A DNA stretch of 64,000 nucleotides from UBA1952 sp965246905 (GCA_965246905.1 CBDFFZ010000026.1:1-64000), one strand, 5' to 3'. Positions 8,583 to 16,809 are shown, counted from the stretch's first letter. Notes: a model not told the origin generated them from the letters alone. Translations and numbers: made by a program.

Positions 8583-9308
8583 ATGAAACGCAGATTCACT
8601 TATTTTCCCGATGCGCCCCTCCCCGGCAGCGGCTCATCGAAACCGGCTCCGTCCAAAACGGTACGGATGCCCAAACTGCCCAATAAGGATACCGACTTCG
8701 GCGCAGTAGCAACCATTGTAGCGGGCAGGTGGAGTGCCAATCCGCAGATCACCCTCATATGGGCAGACAGCAAAACCTTTGAAGCCAAAGCTGCGGCCTA
8801 TAATGAGGCGCTGGGCGGCAGGAAATCTGCCGGTGGCAAACGGCCTTTCCAGACACAGGCGCTGGCCGGCGTGGATGCCGAGATAGATAAAGGCATAGCC
8901 CGTGCAAAGATCTATCTCCAGGATAAATGGGATGAAAAGGACGCGGCCTTTGCGCAATATGCCCGTTACGGCATTGTAAAAAGAGGCGATGTCTATGAGC
9001 TACCGCGCGACCGCCAGCAACGCCTTGCCGCGCTGGATATGGTTCTGGAAGCTATAGCGCAGGATGGGTTTGAGAAGAAGCCGTTCGGCTCCGATTTCTG
9101 GAGGGATGTAAGCGGCCGCTACCGTGCTGCCCTCAGCGAAGCGGGCACTACCGATGGTGCAGTAAGCACCGGGGTAAGTAATAAAAATCTGCTTAAGGCA
9201 GAGCTGCGGGAAATGATGGAAGCCCTGCAGTTCGTAATCCGCGGCAACTACCCCAAAACATGGGAAGCTATATACCGCGAATGGGGCTGGCAGAAGGAAG
9301 ACTATTAA
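8583..9308 (+). CDS. Orphan alpha-helical protein, paralogue 1 of array-linked pair
   Basis: A 241-residue protein I cannot assign to a named family. No signal peptide or membrane segment is visible; it is rich in Ala, Lys and Glu, looks helical, and is probably cytoplasmic. It is clearly homologous to the product of 18432-19133. Shared landmarks are the F-x-Y-x-PDA N-terminus, N-P-x-I-T-L in the first third, R-P-x-Q-T-Q, the block (Y)G-I-x-K before the middle, LPxDRxxRxAxL, GF.KK/E..G..FW, (V)S.GVS.KN.LK.E and the identical last ten residues REWGWQKEDY. An array of five palindromes lies upstream, AACCTCC is at 8560-8566 in the leader, and a conserved palindrome and terminator follow. A possible -7 element TACTTTCG lies at 8534-8541. 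Confidence 0.85.
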   Translation: MKRRFTYFPDAPLPGSGSSKPAPSKTVRMPKLPNKDTDFGAVATIVAGRWSANPQITLIWADSKTFEAKAAAYNEALGGRKSAGGKRPFQTQALAGVDAEIDKGIARAKIYLQDKWDEKDAAFAQYARYGIVKRGDVYELPRDRQQRLAALDMVLEAIAQDGFEKKPFGSDFWRDVSGRYRAALSEAGTTDGAVSTGVSNKNLLKAELREMMEALQFVIRGNYPKTWEAIYREWGWQKEDY

Positions 9309-9384
9309 ATTCCGGATTCCGCAATGCGGATTCCGGATCTTTTAGAAAAGCGGCCTGCATTTTTGGTGGGCCGCTTTATCTTTT
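9275..9384 (+). repeat. Conserved 3' module of orphan gene 1 (palindrome plus terminator)
   Basis: Positions 9275-9343 match the 3' end of the paralogue (18397-18465, opposite strand) at 68 of 69 bases, starting ten codons before the stop and extending 35 nt past it. The non-coding part holds a palindrome centred near 9324 (CCGGATTCCGCA against TGCGGATTCCGG, one mismatch). A hairpin with 9-bp arms follows (AAAGCGGCC 9347-9355, GGCCGCTTT 9369-9377), which looks like an intrinsic terminator. Confidence 0.85.
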
Positions 9385-9420
9385 TATGCTACAATTATTT
9401 ATTCCCCGCTTGAGCTTTGC

Positions 9421-10116
9421 CTAATCCTCCAACCGTTTACCCAAATTAAGGTGCACCCTGTAGGATAACAATATTTGTAGCAGCTTACCCTGCATATCAA
9501 TATCATAAGCGCCGGTAGCGGATGTTACATTATACCCATAAGGGTCCTTAAAAATATTGAGCGGTGTATAGGAAAAGTTGACGTTAATGCTCGATGATAC
9601 TATGGCATAAAAGCGCCAGTCGATACCCGCTCCGACAGCTATAGCCCAGTTATTTGCCGCAGGCCCGTTGCGCTGCCGGTACTCAATTACCCGGTCATTG
9701 CCTGAGGTGGCATACCCGTTATTTATTAAATAAGCGCCTCCCAATTGCAGGAACGGCGTAAGGCTGTTACCGGTACGCCCGGTTTCAAAGCGCGGGCCCG
9801 AACCTGCCATCATACATACATAATATCCGGTAAGGTAAGCGTGGGCATCCGAAGCATCGGGCGCAGGAAGCTTTAGGTTCAGCGCGCCGGCATTTACCTC
9901 AGCAAATACATCGAAGCCATTATCCACTTTATAGCCCGCACCCGCCACCAATCCCCCGGCTACGAGAAAAGGCCACTTGCTTTTATACTTCGTAACCGCC
10001 TTGTCGCGGAAGATCCCGTCATAGCTAAGCGATGCACCACCATATAAAGACCATTGCTGTGCAGATGCACCATGGGTCATCAATAAAAAAAGCAGTATCA
10101 GTAATAAGCGCATCAA
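9421..10116 (-). CDS. Outer-membrane beta-barrel-like protein
   Basis: A 231-residue protein with a clear signal peptide (LLLILLFLLMTHGASAQ, cleavage probably after ASA). The mature part is made of alternating hydrophobic and aromatic strands with many Gly, Tyr and Phe residues, ending in LLSYRVHLNLGKRLED. This fits the PorT/OmpW-like outer-membrane beta-barrel group common in Bacteroidota, likely eight strands. The gene is divergent from the ABC ATPase at 10202. Its ligand or role is not evident. Confidence 0.75.
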   Translation of the reverse strand: MMRLLLILLFLLMTHGASAQQWSLYGGASLSYDGIFRDKAVTKYKSKWPFLVAGGLVAGAGYKVDNGFDVFAEVNAGALNLKLPAPDASDAHAYLTGYYVCMMAGSGPRFETGRTGNSLTPFLQLGGAYLINNGYATSGNDRVIEYRQRNGPAANNWAIAVGAGIDWRFYAIVSSSINVNFSYTPLNIFKDPYGYNVTSATGAYDIDMQGKLLQILLSYRVHLNLGKRLED

Positions 10117-10201
10117 AGCTATAACGGCAAATGCCGGCCAATATTTCGCAGGCTTTTACATCTGCAATCGGTACATTTAAGGCTCAATAGATTAAGGCAG
10201 G

Positions 10202-10972
10202 ATGCAACCCATTATTTCCATCAAAAACCTCGTAAAAAACTACGGAGAAAAGAAAGTGCTGCAGGATATATCGCTGGATATTTACCGCGGGCAGATCATT
10301 GGCTATATAGGCCCGAATGGTGCAGGTAAGAGCACAACTGTAAAAATACTTACCGGCATTATCCAGGATTACAGTGGTGAGGTATTAGTGGATGGACAGC
10401 CGCTGCGTGGCAATGAGCTTGCGGTGAAAGGCATTACAGGCTATGTGCCGGAGCTCGCCGAGCTGTATGATCTGCTCACGCCCCGCGAATACCTTACGTT
10501 TGTTGGCAAGCTGCACCATATGCCCGCCGCCCTTATCGAGGAGCGGGCACAGAAAATGCTCGCCTCATTCGGCCTGCTCGAAAACATAGATCAGCGCATG
10601 GACAGCTTCTCGAAAGGTATGCGCCAGAAGGTATTGCTCACCTCCGGCCTGTTGCACAATCCATCGATTGTAATACTGGATGAGCCGCTTTCCGGGCTGG
10701 ATGCCAATGCGGTAATTATGGTAAAGGAGCTCTTGCAGGTACTAAAAGCCGAAGGCAAGACGATCTTTTATTGCTCGCACATGATGGATGTAGTGGAAAA
10801 AGTATCCGACCGCATTGTGCTGATCGATGGCGGCCGCATCCTGGCCGATGGCACTTTTGAGGAGCTGCGCGCCGGTGGCCACGATTCCTTAGAGCAGATA
10901 TTCTCGCGCATGACCTCTGATGAAAACCAGACCAACAAAGCAGATGCCATTGCTGCTGCGCTGCACAATTGA
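10202..10972 (+). CDS. ABC transporter ATP-binding protein
   Basis: A 256-residue ATPase with Walker A GPNGAGKST at residues 37-45, a signature region FSKGMRQKV near 141 and Walker B IVILDEPLSGLD near 160. The sequence resembles the ABC-2 type export ATPases (CcmA/NatA group): the FSKGMRQKVLLTSGLLHNP wording is typical. No permease gene is adjacent. The neighbours downstream form a fatty-acid-derived product cluster after a 190-bp gap with its own promoter, so a link to it is only suggested by position. Confidence 0.9.
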   Translation: MQPIISIKNLVKNYGEKKVLQDISLDIYRGQIIGYIGPNGAGKSTTVKILTGIIQDYSGEVLVDGQPLRGNELAVKGITGYVPELAELYDLLTPREYLTFVGKLHHMPAALIEERAQKMLASFGLLENIDQRMDSFSKGMRQKVLLTSGLLHNPSIVILDEPLSGLDANAVIMVKELLQVLKAEGKTIFYCSHMMDVVEKVSDRIVLIDGGRILADGTFEELRAGGHDSLEQIFSRMTSDENQTNKADAIAAALHN

Positions 10973-11066
10973 TTTTAAGGATGGATAGATATTTATAGAA
11001 TAGCGCCTGCGGGGAGTATTTTGTAATATACGTGTTAAGTGGTAGGCGCGGGGAGGATTAAAAATG

Positions 11067-11074
11067 TATTTTTG
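11067..11074 (+). promoter_or_regulatory. Bacteroidota -7 element upstream of the ACP gene
   Basis: TATTTTTG followed by C fits TAnnTTTG exactly. No good TTTG is seen 19 bases upstream. It would give a leader of about 80 nt before the ACP gene and probably drives the cluster to 15075. Confidence 0.5.
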
Positions 11075-11161
11075 CGCCCACCCACTTCAATACAGAATTG
11101 CAGTACATGCGTATCTGTATTTGACACGAATCTTATTTATCGACTATAATTATTACATACC

Positions 11162-11407
11162 ATGCAAAAAGAAGAAATTATAACCCGCACAAATGCCTTT
11201 CTCATAGAAGATTTTGAAGTAGAGGAAACCGCGCTCCAGCCTGGTGCCGATATGAAGGAAGCCCTTGATCTGGACAGCCTCGATTACATAGATCTCGTGG
11301 TAGCCATAGAAAGCAACTTTGGCTTTAAAGTAAAAGCAGAAGATTTCCAGAACATGCATATTATGGATGATCTGTACACCTATATCTCGAACCGTATAGC
11401 TGCATAA
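11162..11407 (+). CDS. Acyl carrier protein
   Basis: An 81-residue acidic protein with the phosphopantetheine site DLDSLDYIDL, Ser39 being the expected attachment point. It is not the housekeeping AcpP (normally DSLDTVE with the fab genes) but an accessory carrier. It is the first gene of a same-strand cluster with an acyltransferase, a hotdog dehydratase, a thioesterase and a ketosynthase. It probably holds the growing acyl or polyene chain of an aryl-polyene or flexirubin-like lipid. Confidence 0.92.
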   Translation: MQKEEIITRTNAFLIEDFEVEETALQPGADMKEALDLDSLDYIDLVVAIESNFGFKVKAEDFQNMHIMDDLYTYISNRIAA

Positions 11408-11419
11408 TTTACTCTTTCA

Positions 11420-12319
11420 ATGGCTACGCCCGCCTGGGACGGCCGCTCCCGCGGCAATAAGCTGGGTTACCGTATTTTTATAGGCTTGCTGCGCAGGCAC
11501 GGGCTGCGGCCTGCATACGGGTTGCTTCATTTTGTAACCCTTTATTACCGGTTTTTTGTACCTGCGGCTACCCGTCCGCTGCGCTATCTGTACGAGCAGC
11601 GGCTTGGCTATTCGCGCATAAAATCAGCCCTGCTCATCAAGCGGAATATTCTCTTTTTCGGCCAGACGCTTATTGATAAGATTGCCGTACTTGCAGGAGG
11701 AGGCGATGCGCTCACCTTTGAGCATGAGGGTATTGAGCATTTAGAAGAGATGGTACGCCTCGGCGAGGGCGGCCTCATTATCTCCGCGCACCTCGGCAAC
11801 TGGGAAGTTGCAGGCCATTTGCTCAAACGGATAGAAGCCCCCATCAACATCCTGATGTATGATGGCGAGGCCGAAGCGCTGAAAAAGCAGATGAGCCGGT
11901 TCGAAGCTAAGCGGAGCTTCAATATTATCTATATCCGGGAGGATATCTCCCATATTTATGAGATCAGCGCTGCTTTGCGGCGCAATGAATTTATCTGCCT
12001 CCACGCCGATCGTTTCCGGCCGGGAAACCGCACGATGGTGCATGATTTCTTAGGTGCGCCTGCTGCATTCCCCGCAGGGCCATTCCTGCTTGCCTCTAAG
12101 CTTAAAGCACGTACAACCTTCGTATTCGCCTTTAAGGAAAGCTCTTTTCATTACCACTTTATCGCCTGGCCATCCAAAGTTTATGCAGGCCGGGGCACAA
12201 CAGGCGCGGAAGCAATGCTGGATGACTTCACCGCATTGCTCGCAGAGCAGGTAAAGCTCCACCCCGACCAATGGTTTAATTATTTTGATTTCTGGAAAAC
12301 AACAGCCACCGACTCATGA
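11420..12319 (+). CDS. LpxL/HtrB-like lysophospholipid acyltransferase
   Basis: A 299-residue protein of the lipid A acyltransferase family. The catalytic motif HLGNWE is at residues 124-129 and a second block, HADRFRPGNRTMVHDFLG, follows in the middle. Such enzymes in flexirubin and aryl-polyene clusters transfer the finished acyl chain from the carrier protein to a lipid head at the inner membrane. The gene starts 12 bp after the ACP stop and its last four bases (ATGA) overlap the next start, which indicates translational coupling. Confidence 0.88.
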   Translation: MATPAWDGRSRGNKLGYRIFIGLLRRHGLRPAYGLLHFVTLYYRFFVPAATRPLRYLYEQRLGYSRIKSALLIKRNILFFGQTLIDKIAVLAGGGDALTFEHEGIEHLEEMVRLGEGGLIISAHLGNWEVAGHLLKRIEAPINILMYDGEAEALKKQMSRFEAKRSFNIIYIREDISHIYEISAALRRNEFICLHADRFRPGNRTMVHDFLGAPAAFPAGPFLLASKLKARTTFVFAFKESSFHYHFIAWPSKVYAGRGTTGAEAMLDDFTALLAEQVKLHPDQWFNYFDFWKTTATDS

Positions 12320-12741
12320 TTGATCGTCAGCAAGACGTACTTGCCTACCTCCCACAGCGCCCGCCGTTTGTAATGATCGATGCTTTACTTCGGTCGGACA
12401 ACGATATTATTGTAACGGAATTCACCGTTCGCGCAGGCCACGAACTGGTGAAGGACGGGCACTTTACGGAAGCCGGCCTGGTAGAGAATATGGCGCAAAC
12501 AGCAGCTGCCGGCACCGGCGCAAAGGCACGGCAGGCGGGTATCAAAGCACCAGTAGGCTTTATCGGGGCACTTAAAAATTTAATGATTAAAGAATTGCCC
12601 CTTATTGGCGATACTATTACCACAGAGATTATCTTTGTTCATCAGGTTATGAATGCGCATATTGTGCAGGGAACAGTGAAGATGGGTGCGCGGGAAATAG
12701 CTTCTTGCGAATTAAAAATTTTCCTTCAGGATCATCCATAA
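12316..12741 (+). CDS. Hotdog-fold 3-hydroxyacyl-ACP dehydratase-like protein
   Basis: A 141-residue FabZ-like hotdog protein. It keeps the region LPQRPPFVMIDALL near residues 12-25 and the central helix LVENMAQTAAAGTG with the conserved Glu. Where FabZ enzymes have the catalytic His (LPHRxPF) this protein has Gln, so either activity relies on other residues or the protein has a modified function; similar LPQR sequences are known to me from Bacteroidota cluster-associated dehydratases. It overlaps the acyltransferase gene by four bases. Confidence 0.8.
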   Translation: MIDRQQDVLAYLPQRPPFVMIDALLRSDNDIIVTEFTVRAGHELVKDGHFTEAGLVENMAQTAAAGTGAKARQAGIKAPVGFIGALKNLMIKELPLIGDTITTEIIFVHQVMNAHIVQGTVKMGAREIASCELKIFLQDHP

Positions 12742-12753
12742 AATCAACACGTT

Positions 12754-13431
12754 ATGAAATACCTGTTACTTATTACAGCGCTTTGCGTTATCTCCTTTGC
12801 TGGCTTTGCCCAGAAGAACAAGAAAAATAACAGCCGTGATCAAACAGAAGCAAGCGCTCCATCTGCTCAGAAAAGAAATGTGCTGCGGGGCGATGAGCCG
12901 CTTACCTGGCTTGGTCTCGACTTTACGCAGGTAGCCTTCACCGGCAGTGCCGACCAATATGGAGGCGCTGGCGAAGTAACCGACGATCAGATCCGTGAGA
13001 AATACATTCCTGCATGGAATGACTTCTTTGTGAATGATCAAAAAAAGTATGATGTACCTAAATATCTGAACCGCTCTGATGTATCCTATGCTTTGGCCGT
13101 AACGGAAAAAGCAAATAACAAAAAAGGCCCTAAGACTTATTTCTCTGATGATCCAGGCGAGTTTCACCATTTAGACGCCGGCAAGGTGGCAAAGCTGGTG
13201 AGCGCCTATGATTTCATCGGCAAAAAAGGCACAGGTGTTTTATTCTTTATTGAAGGAATGAGCAAAGGCAAAGCGAGGGTATCTGCATGGGTTGCGTTTG
13301 TGGATATGGGTAGCCGCACAGTAATACAGAGCGCACAGGTCGAGGGCAAAACCGGCGGTTTCGGCTTCCGTAATTATTGGGCTGCCGGCTTCCTGAATGT
13401 GCTTAAAAATGTAAGCGATGAAATGCGCTAA
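12754..13431 (+). CDS. Secreted protein of unknown function in acyl cluster
   Basis: A 225-residue protein with a signal peptide (LLLITALCVISFAGFAQ). After a basic linker the mature part begins with LTWLGLDFTQVAFTG and ends with a helix NVLKNVSDEMR. I do not recognise the family; the fold appears mixed alpha/beta and no catalytic motif stands out. It begins 12 bp after the dehydratase gene and ends 12 bp before the thioesterase gene, so it is part of the operon. A periplasmic role in handling the cluster's lipid product is only an inference from that position. Confidence 0.75.
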   Translation: MKYLLLITALCVISFAGFAQKNKKNNSRDQTEASAPSAQKRNVLRGDEPLTWLGLDFTQVAFTGSADQYGGAGEVTDDQIREKYIPAWNDFFVNDQKKYDVPKYLNRSDVSYALAVTEKANNKKGPKTYFSDDPGEFHHLDAGKVAKLVSAYDFIGKKGTGVLFFIEGMSKGKARVSAWVAFVDMGSRTVIQSAQVEGKTGGFGFRNYWAAGFLNVLKNVSDEMR

Positions 13432-13443
13432 CTTAGCGCCACT

Positions 13444-13863
13444 TTGAAGCGACTTACCCACACTACAGAAATGGACGTAAAGTTCAGCGAGGCCGACCCG
13501 CTGGGCATTGTATGGCACGGCCATCATGTACGCTACTTCGAGGATGGCCGTGAGGCTTTCGGCGCAGCTTACGGTCTTCGTTATTTAGATCTTTTCCGCA
13601 GCGATATCGTGGTGCCCATCATCAGCATTCACTGCGATTATAAACGAATTCTTCGTTACGGTCACCGCATTCGCCTTGAAACTACCTATATCGATGCCGC
13701 CGCCGCTAAGCTTTGCTTTGAATACAAGGTCTTTGACCTGGATACCGCTGAAGAGGTCGCCAATGGCTACTCGGTGCAGGTATTTATGAAAAAAGAACCA
13801 ATGGAGCTCATGCTTACCCTGCCGCAGTTTATGGTGGACTGGAAAAATAAATGGCTTCAATAG
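13444..13863 (+). CDS. Acyl-CoA/ACP thioesterase, 4-HBT hotdog family
   Basis: A 139-residue single-hotdog thioesterase. The N-terminal block FSEADPLGIVWHGHHVRYFEDGREAFG contains the conserved Asp and the motif that replaces the more usual D-x-x-G-H-V-N-N-x-x-Y. The start is taken as the TTG at 13444 because it keeps the usual N-terminal strand; an in-frame ATG at 13471 would give 130 residues and cannot be excluded. It probably releases or edits acyl chains in the cluster with the ACP and ketosynthase. Confidence 0.82.
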   Translation: MKRLTHTTEMDVKFSEADPLGIVWHGHHVRYFEDGREAFGAAYGLRYLDLFRSDIVVPIISIHCDYKRILRYGHRIRLETTYIDAAAAKLCFEYKVFDLDTAEEVANGYSVQVFMKKEPMELMLTLPQFMVDWKNKWLQ

Positions 13864-13941
13864 TCTTTTGCCGCACAGCAATAGTTTGCATTTTTGCGCA
13901 TCATCTTATCGGCTGAACCATTCTTCATCTTTCCCCTGGCC

Positions 13942-15075
13942 ATGAAACCTGTATTTGCAATTGCATCTAACGTCACTACCTCAACCGGCATGAGCACCAA
14001 TGCCGTCTGGGAAGCAGTGATGCAGGGTTCAACGGGCATTCGCCGGCATGAGGATACGCTGCTAAGCGCAACACCTTTCTGGGCTTCGCGAATGGATGAT
14101 GTGACATGGGAAATTATCCGGGAAAAAACAGCACAGCATAGCACGCTTTCGCTTTTCGAGCGTATGTGCGTTTACTCGGCTTTGGATGCCCTACATCAAT
14201 GCAGGGCATCCCTGAATCCGGAAAGAACTGTATTTATTCTTGCAACAACAAAAGGCAATATTGAATCGCTGGGTGGTGCAAATAATGATACCCGTAACCT
14301 GCTAACTACAAGTGCAAAATTTATCGGCAGGGCGCTGGGAATTCCCGCAAAAACGGTTGTTGTTTCTCATGCCTGCGTGTCCGGCGTTACTGCCCTTCTT
14401 ATGGGCTTGCGCCTGCTGCAGAGCGGCCGCTACGATTTCGCAATAGTTGTAGGTGCCGACCGGTTTACGCGTTTTGTGCTCAGTGGCTTTCAATCGTTTC
14501 AGGCAATTGCGGATGAGCCCTGCCGGCCATTCGATGCGGCACGCAAAGGCATAAATCTCGGCGAGGCGGCAGCTACTATTATCCTGAGCAGTAATAGTGA
14601 GCATGGTGGAGTAGCAAAGCTTTGCAGCGGCGCTACTTCTAATGATGCAAATCATATTTCCGGGCCTTCGCGCACCGGCGAGGAGCTATCCATGGCTATT
14701 GGCCGTGCGCTCGGGCAAGCCGGTATCCTGCCTGCATCCATCGATGCAATCTCTGCCCATGGCACTGCTACTCTTTATAATGATGAGATGGAGGCAAAGG
14801 CTTTTGCCCATGCGGGATTACTGCATGCCGGCGTGCACAGTATGAAAGGTTATATAGGGCATACACTCGGCGCGGCAGGCATTGCAGAGAGCGCTATGGT
14901 AATAGAGAGTCTCCGCCGGCAAATATCTATTCCTTCCTTAGGCTATACCGCGAGTGGCGTATCCGAGCCATTGAATATTACCGTTTCGCCGACGCCAGCG
15001 CAGCTCAATTATTATCTTAAAACTGCTTCCGGGTTTGGCGGCTGTAATGCTGCGGCAGTCTGGAGTAAAGTTTAG
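13942..15075 (+). CDS. Beta-ketoacyl-ACP synthase
   Basis: With the ATG at 13942 this is a 377-residue condensing enzyme; a longer frame from 13894 adds an unlikely N-terminus. The thiolase-fold catalytic residues are present: Cys in VVVSHACVSGVTALL, His in SAHGTATLYND and His in GYIGHTLGAAG. It is shorter than FabF (about 410), as is common for the second ketosynthases of flexirubin-type clusters. It closes the cluster begun by the ACP gene. A chain-length-factor partner, ammonia-lyase or further dar genes are not in the window, so this looks like a minimal or partial cluster. Confidence 0.88.
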   Translation: MKPVFAIASNVTTSTGMSTNAVWEAVMQGSTGIRRHEDTLLSATPFWASRMDDVTWEIIREKTAQHSTLSLFERMCVYSALDALHQCRASLNPERTVFILATTKGNIESLGGANNDTRNLLTTSAKFIGRALGIPAKTVVVSHACVSGVTALLMGLRLLQSGRYDFAIVVGADRFTRFVLSGFQSFQAIADEPCRPFDAARKGINLGEAAATIILSSNSEHGGVAKLCSGATSNDANHISGPSRTGEELSMAIGRALGQAGILPASIDAISAHGTATLYNDEMEAKAFAHAGLLHAGVHSMKGYIGHTLGAAGIAESAMVIESLRRQISIPSLGYTASGVSEPLNITVSPTPAQLNYYLKTASGFGGCNAAAVWSKV

Positions 15076-15241
15076 CTGACTTTCATGCTTTACAATTGGA
15101 TAGACTACAAGTGCCTTAACACGATTATATGACACTAGCGGACATAAACAGGTGTATCTTACACACGATTCCCTCAGAGCACATCTTCGGTTAATTTTTA
15201 GTTTTAAACGGCCTCTATTTTACAATAGCCGTCTCTCTTCC

Positions 15242-15290
15242 AAAAAATCAATGCTGTCTCGGTTCTTTTCAACAGCTAAATTGATTTTTT
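15242..15290 (+). promoter_or_regulatory. Hairpin directly before desaturase start codon
   Basis: A two-part stem ends two bases before the ATG at 15292. The outer stem pairs AAAAAATCAA (15242-15251) with TTGATTTTTT (15281-15290), 10 of 10. The inner stem pairs GCTGT (15253-15257) with ACAGC (15272-15276). A T run abuts the start codon, so the structure resembles an intrinsic terminator or a temperature-labile leader. Confidence 0.6.
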
Positions 15291-15291
15291 T

Positions 15292-16056
15292 ATGGCCATT
15301 TTCCTTTTTTTTATTGCAACCTGGTACCTTTCTCTTTTCTCCCAGACCTTTTTCCAGCACCGTTATGCTGCGCATGGCGCTTTTAAGATGAGTAAAGGCT
15401 GGGAGAAGGTGTTCTTTATCATGGCTTATATCACGCAGGGCTCCTCTTATATGACTCCCAAGGCTTATGCCATTATGCATCGCTATCATCATGCCTTTAC
15501 CGATACGGAAAAAGACCCGCATTCGCCTTCCTATTCTTCCAATATATTCTCGATGATGTGGCGTACGCGTACTTTTTATCAGAATATTATTCATGGCCGC
15601 ATGGAAGTGGAAGACCGTTTTGCCAAGAACCTTCCGGAATGGCCTGCATTCGACCGTTTTGCTAATGGAGCTTTCTCCCGTATTGCCTGGGTGATCGCAT
15701 ATATCGTGGTGTTTGCCTTATTGGCAACGAGCCCGTGGCAATGGCTGTTCCTGCCGGTAATTATTTCAATGGGAGCCTTTCATGGCGCGGTGGTCAACTG
15801 GTTTGCGCATAAGTACGGCTATATAAATTTCCGCTTACGCAATACTTCTATGAACCTCTTGTTCTTTGACTTCCTGATGCTGGGAGAATCCTACCATAAC
15901 AACCACCATAAAAATCCTTCTGCCATTAATTTTGGCCGCCGCTGGCATGAGATCGATCCAATTTATCCCGTGATCCGTTTTTTTGCGTGGCTGGGCATTA
16001 TTCACCTGCCAAACCTGAAGCCGGTTGTAGCCGCTTCCACGCACACTGCAGATTAG
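15292..16056 (+). CDS. Membrane fatty acid desaturase
   Basis: A 254-residue membrane di-iron desaturase of the acyl-CoA/acyl-lipid type. It has the three histidine boxes HRYAAH (residues 23-28), HRYHHA (near 64) and HNNHH (near 198) and about four membrane segments. The N-terminus IFLFFIATWYLSLFSQTFF starts like its Bacteroidota relatives, supporting the ATG at 15292. It introduces a double bond into membrane fatty acids and is often cold-induced. A hairpin occupies the 50 bases before the start. It follows the ketosynthase gene by 215 bp in which I see nothing else. Confidence 0.9.
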   Translation: MAIFLFFIATWYLSLFSQTFFQHRYAAHGAFKMSKGWEKVFFIMAYITQGSSYMTPKAYAIMHRYHHAFTDTEKDPHSPSYSSNIFSMMWRTRTFYQNIIHGRMEVEDRFAKNLPEWPAFDRFANGAFSRIAWVIAYIVVFALLATSPWQWLFLPVIISMGAFHGAVVNWFAHKYGYINFRLRNTSMNLLFFDFLMLGESYHNNHHKNPSAINFGRRWHEIDPIYPVIRFFAWLGIIHLPNLKPVVAASTHTAD

Positions 16057-16076
16057 TTTTCAGGAATAAGTTACCT

Positions 16077-16110
16077 GCCGGCATTCCAAAATATGTTTTG
16101 GAATGCCGGC
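16077..16110 (+). terminator. Perfect 15-bp inverted repeat after desaturase
   Basis: GCCGGCATTCCAAAA (16077-16091) pairs perfectly with 16096-16110 around the loop TATG, followed by ATTTATATTT. It is a strong hairpin that ends the desaturase transcript and abuts the next gene's promoter. Confidence 0.8.
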
Positions 16111-16113
16111 ATT

Positions 16114-16121
16114 TATATTTG
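16114..16121 (+). promoter_or_regulatory. -7 element of the acetyltransferase gene
   Basis: TATATTTG then C is an exact TAnnTTTG. It lies only six bases before the ATG at 16127, so the mRNA would be nearly leaderless. Confidence 0.55.
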
Positions 16122-16126
16122 CGGGT

Positions 16127-16636
16127 ATGAAGCACCCAACAGAATCAGCTTACTCGATTCGCCTCTTTGATGCAGATGAGGCTACAGCCTATAAAGCAAT
16201 GCGCCTCGAAGCGCTGCTTTCCGAGCCTGGCATGTTTGGCAATAGCTTTGAAAAAGAATCCGATTTTCCGGAAGCCCATCGGAGTGGAATGCTCACAAAT
16301 CCCGACCGCGGCTGCTTTGGGCTTTTTTATAATGAGGAATTGATCGGTATTACCAGCCTTATCCGGAATAAAGACCTGCGGCAACAGGCCTATCTTACGC
16401 AATCTTATATCCGCAAAGCGCACCGCGGCAAAGGTCTTTCACGCATGCTATACGATGCAAGGCTGGGGTGGGCGCGGGCAAATGGCCTTCAAAGCCTTAT
16501 TATCGGCCACCGGGAAAGCAATCTTGCCTCTAAAAAAGCAAACCAGCATTACGGATTCCGGTTCACACACCGCGAGCCGCGCCTTTGGCCTGATGGCATT
16601 CAGGAAGACATGCTTTATTATACACTGGATCTCTAA
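16127..16636 (+). CDS. GNAT-family N-acetyltransferase
   Basis: From the ATG at 16127 the protein has 169 residues. It shows the GNAT acetyl-CoA site YIRKAHRGKGLSRMLYDARL (consensus R/Q-x-x-G-x-G/A) and the C-terminal ANQHYGFRFTHREPR strand-helix. The acceptor cannot be told from sequence. The longer frame from 16103 would start inside the upstream hairpin and is less likely. It is a single gene between the desaturase and the sulfite dehydrogenase pair. Confidence 0.85.
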   Translation: MKHPTESAYSIRLFDADEATAYKAMRLEALLSEPGMFGNSFEKESDFPEAHRSGMLTNPDRGCFGLFYNEELIGITSLIRNKDLRQQAYLTQSYIRKAHRGKGLSRMLYDARLGWARANGLQSLIIGHRESNLASKKANQHYGFRFTHREPRLWPDGIQEDMLYYTLDL

Positions 16637-16809
16637 AATAAAGTTGTTGCGCTAATTGGCAAATATGCTTTTTGATACTCAGCGACGTTGTCGTTCCCCG
16701 AAGGGAATCTATTATTGTTGCTTTAAGCAGGAGAAAGAATGCAGCTCCGATATCTATCGCTGCACCATAGCCCCACACAATTTTTATTACTTTGCAGCTG
16801 CTTGCTTTT

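Noticed and set aside
8150..8686. 178-codon open frame across array 1
   Set aside because: It runs through repeat B and the palindrome array into the real gene in another frame. The product is low-complexity (GGPPLP repeats) created by the palindromes, and there is no promoter or homologous pattern.
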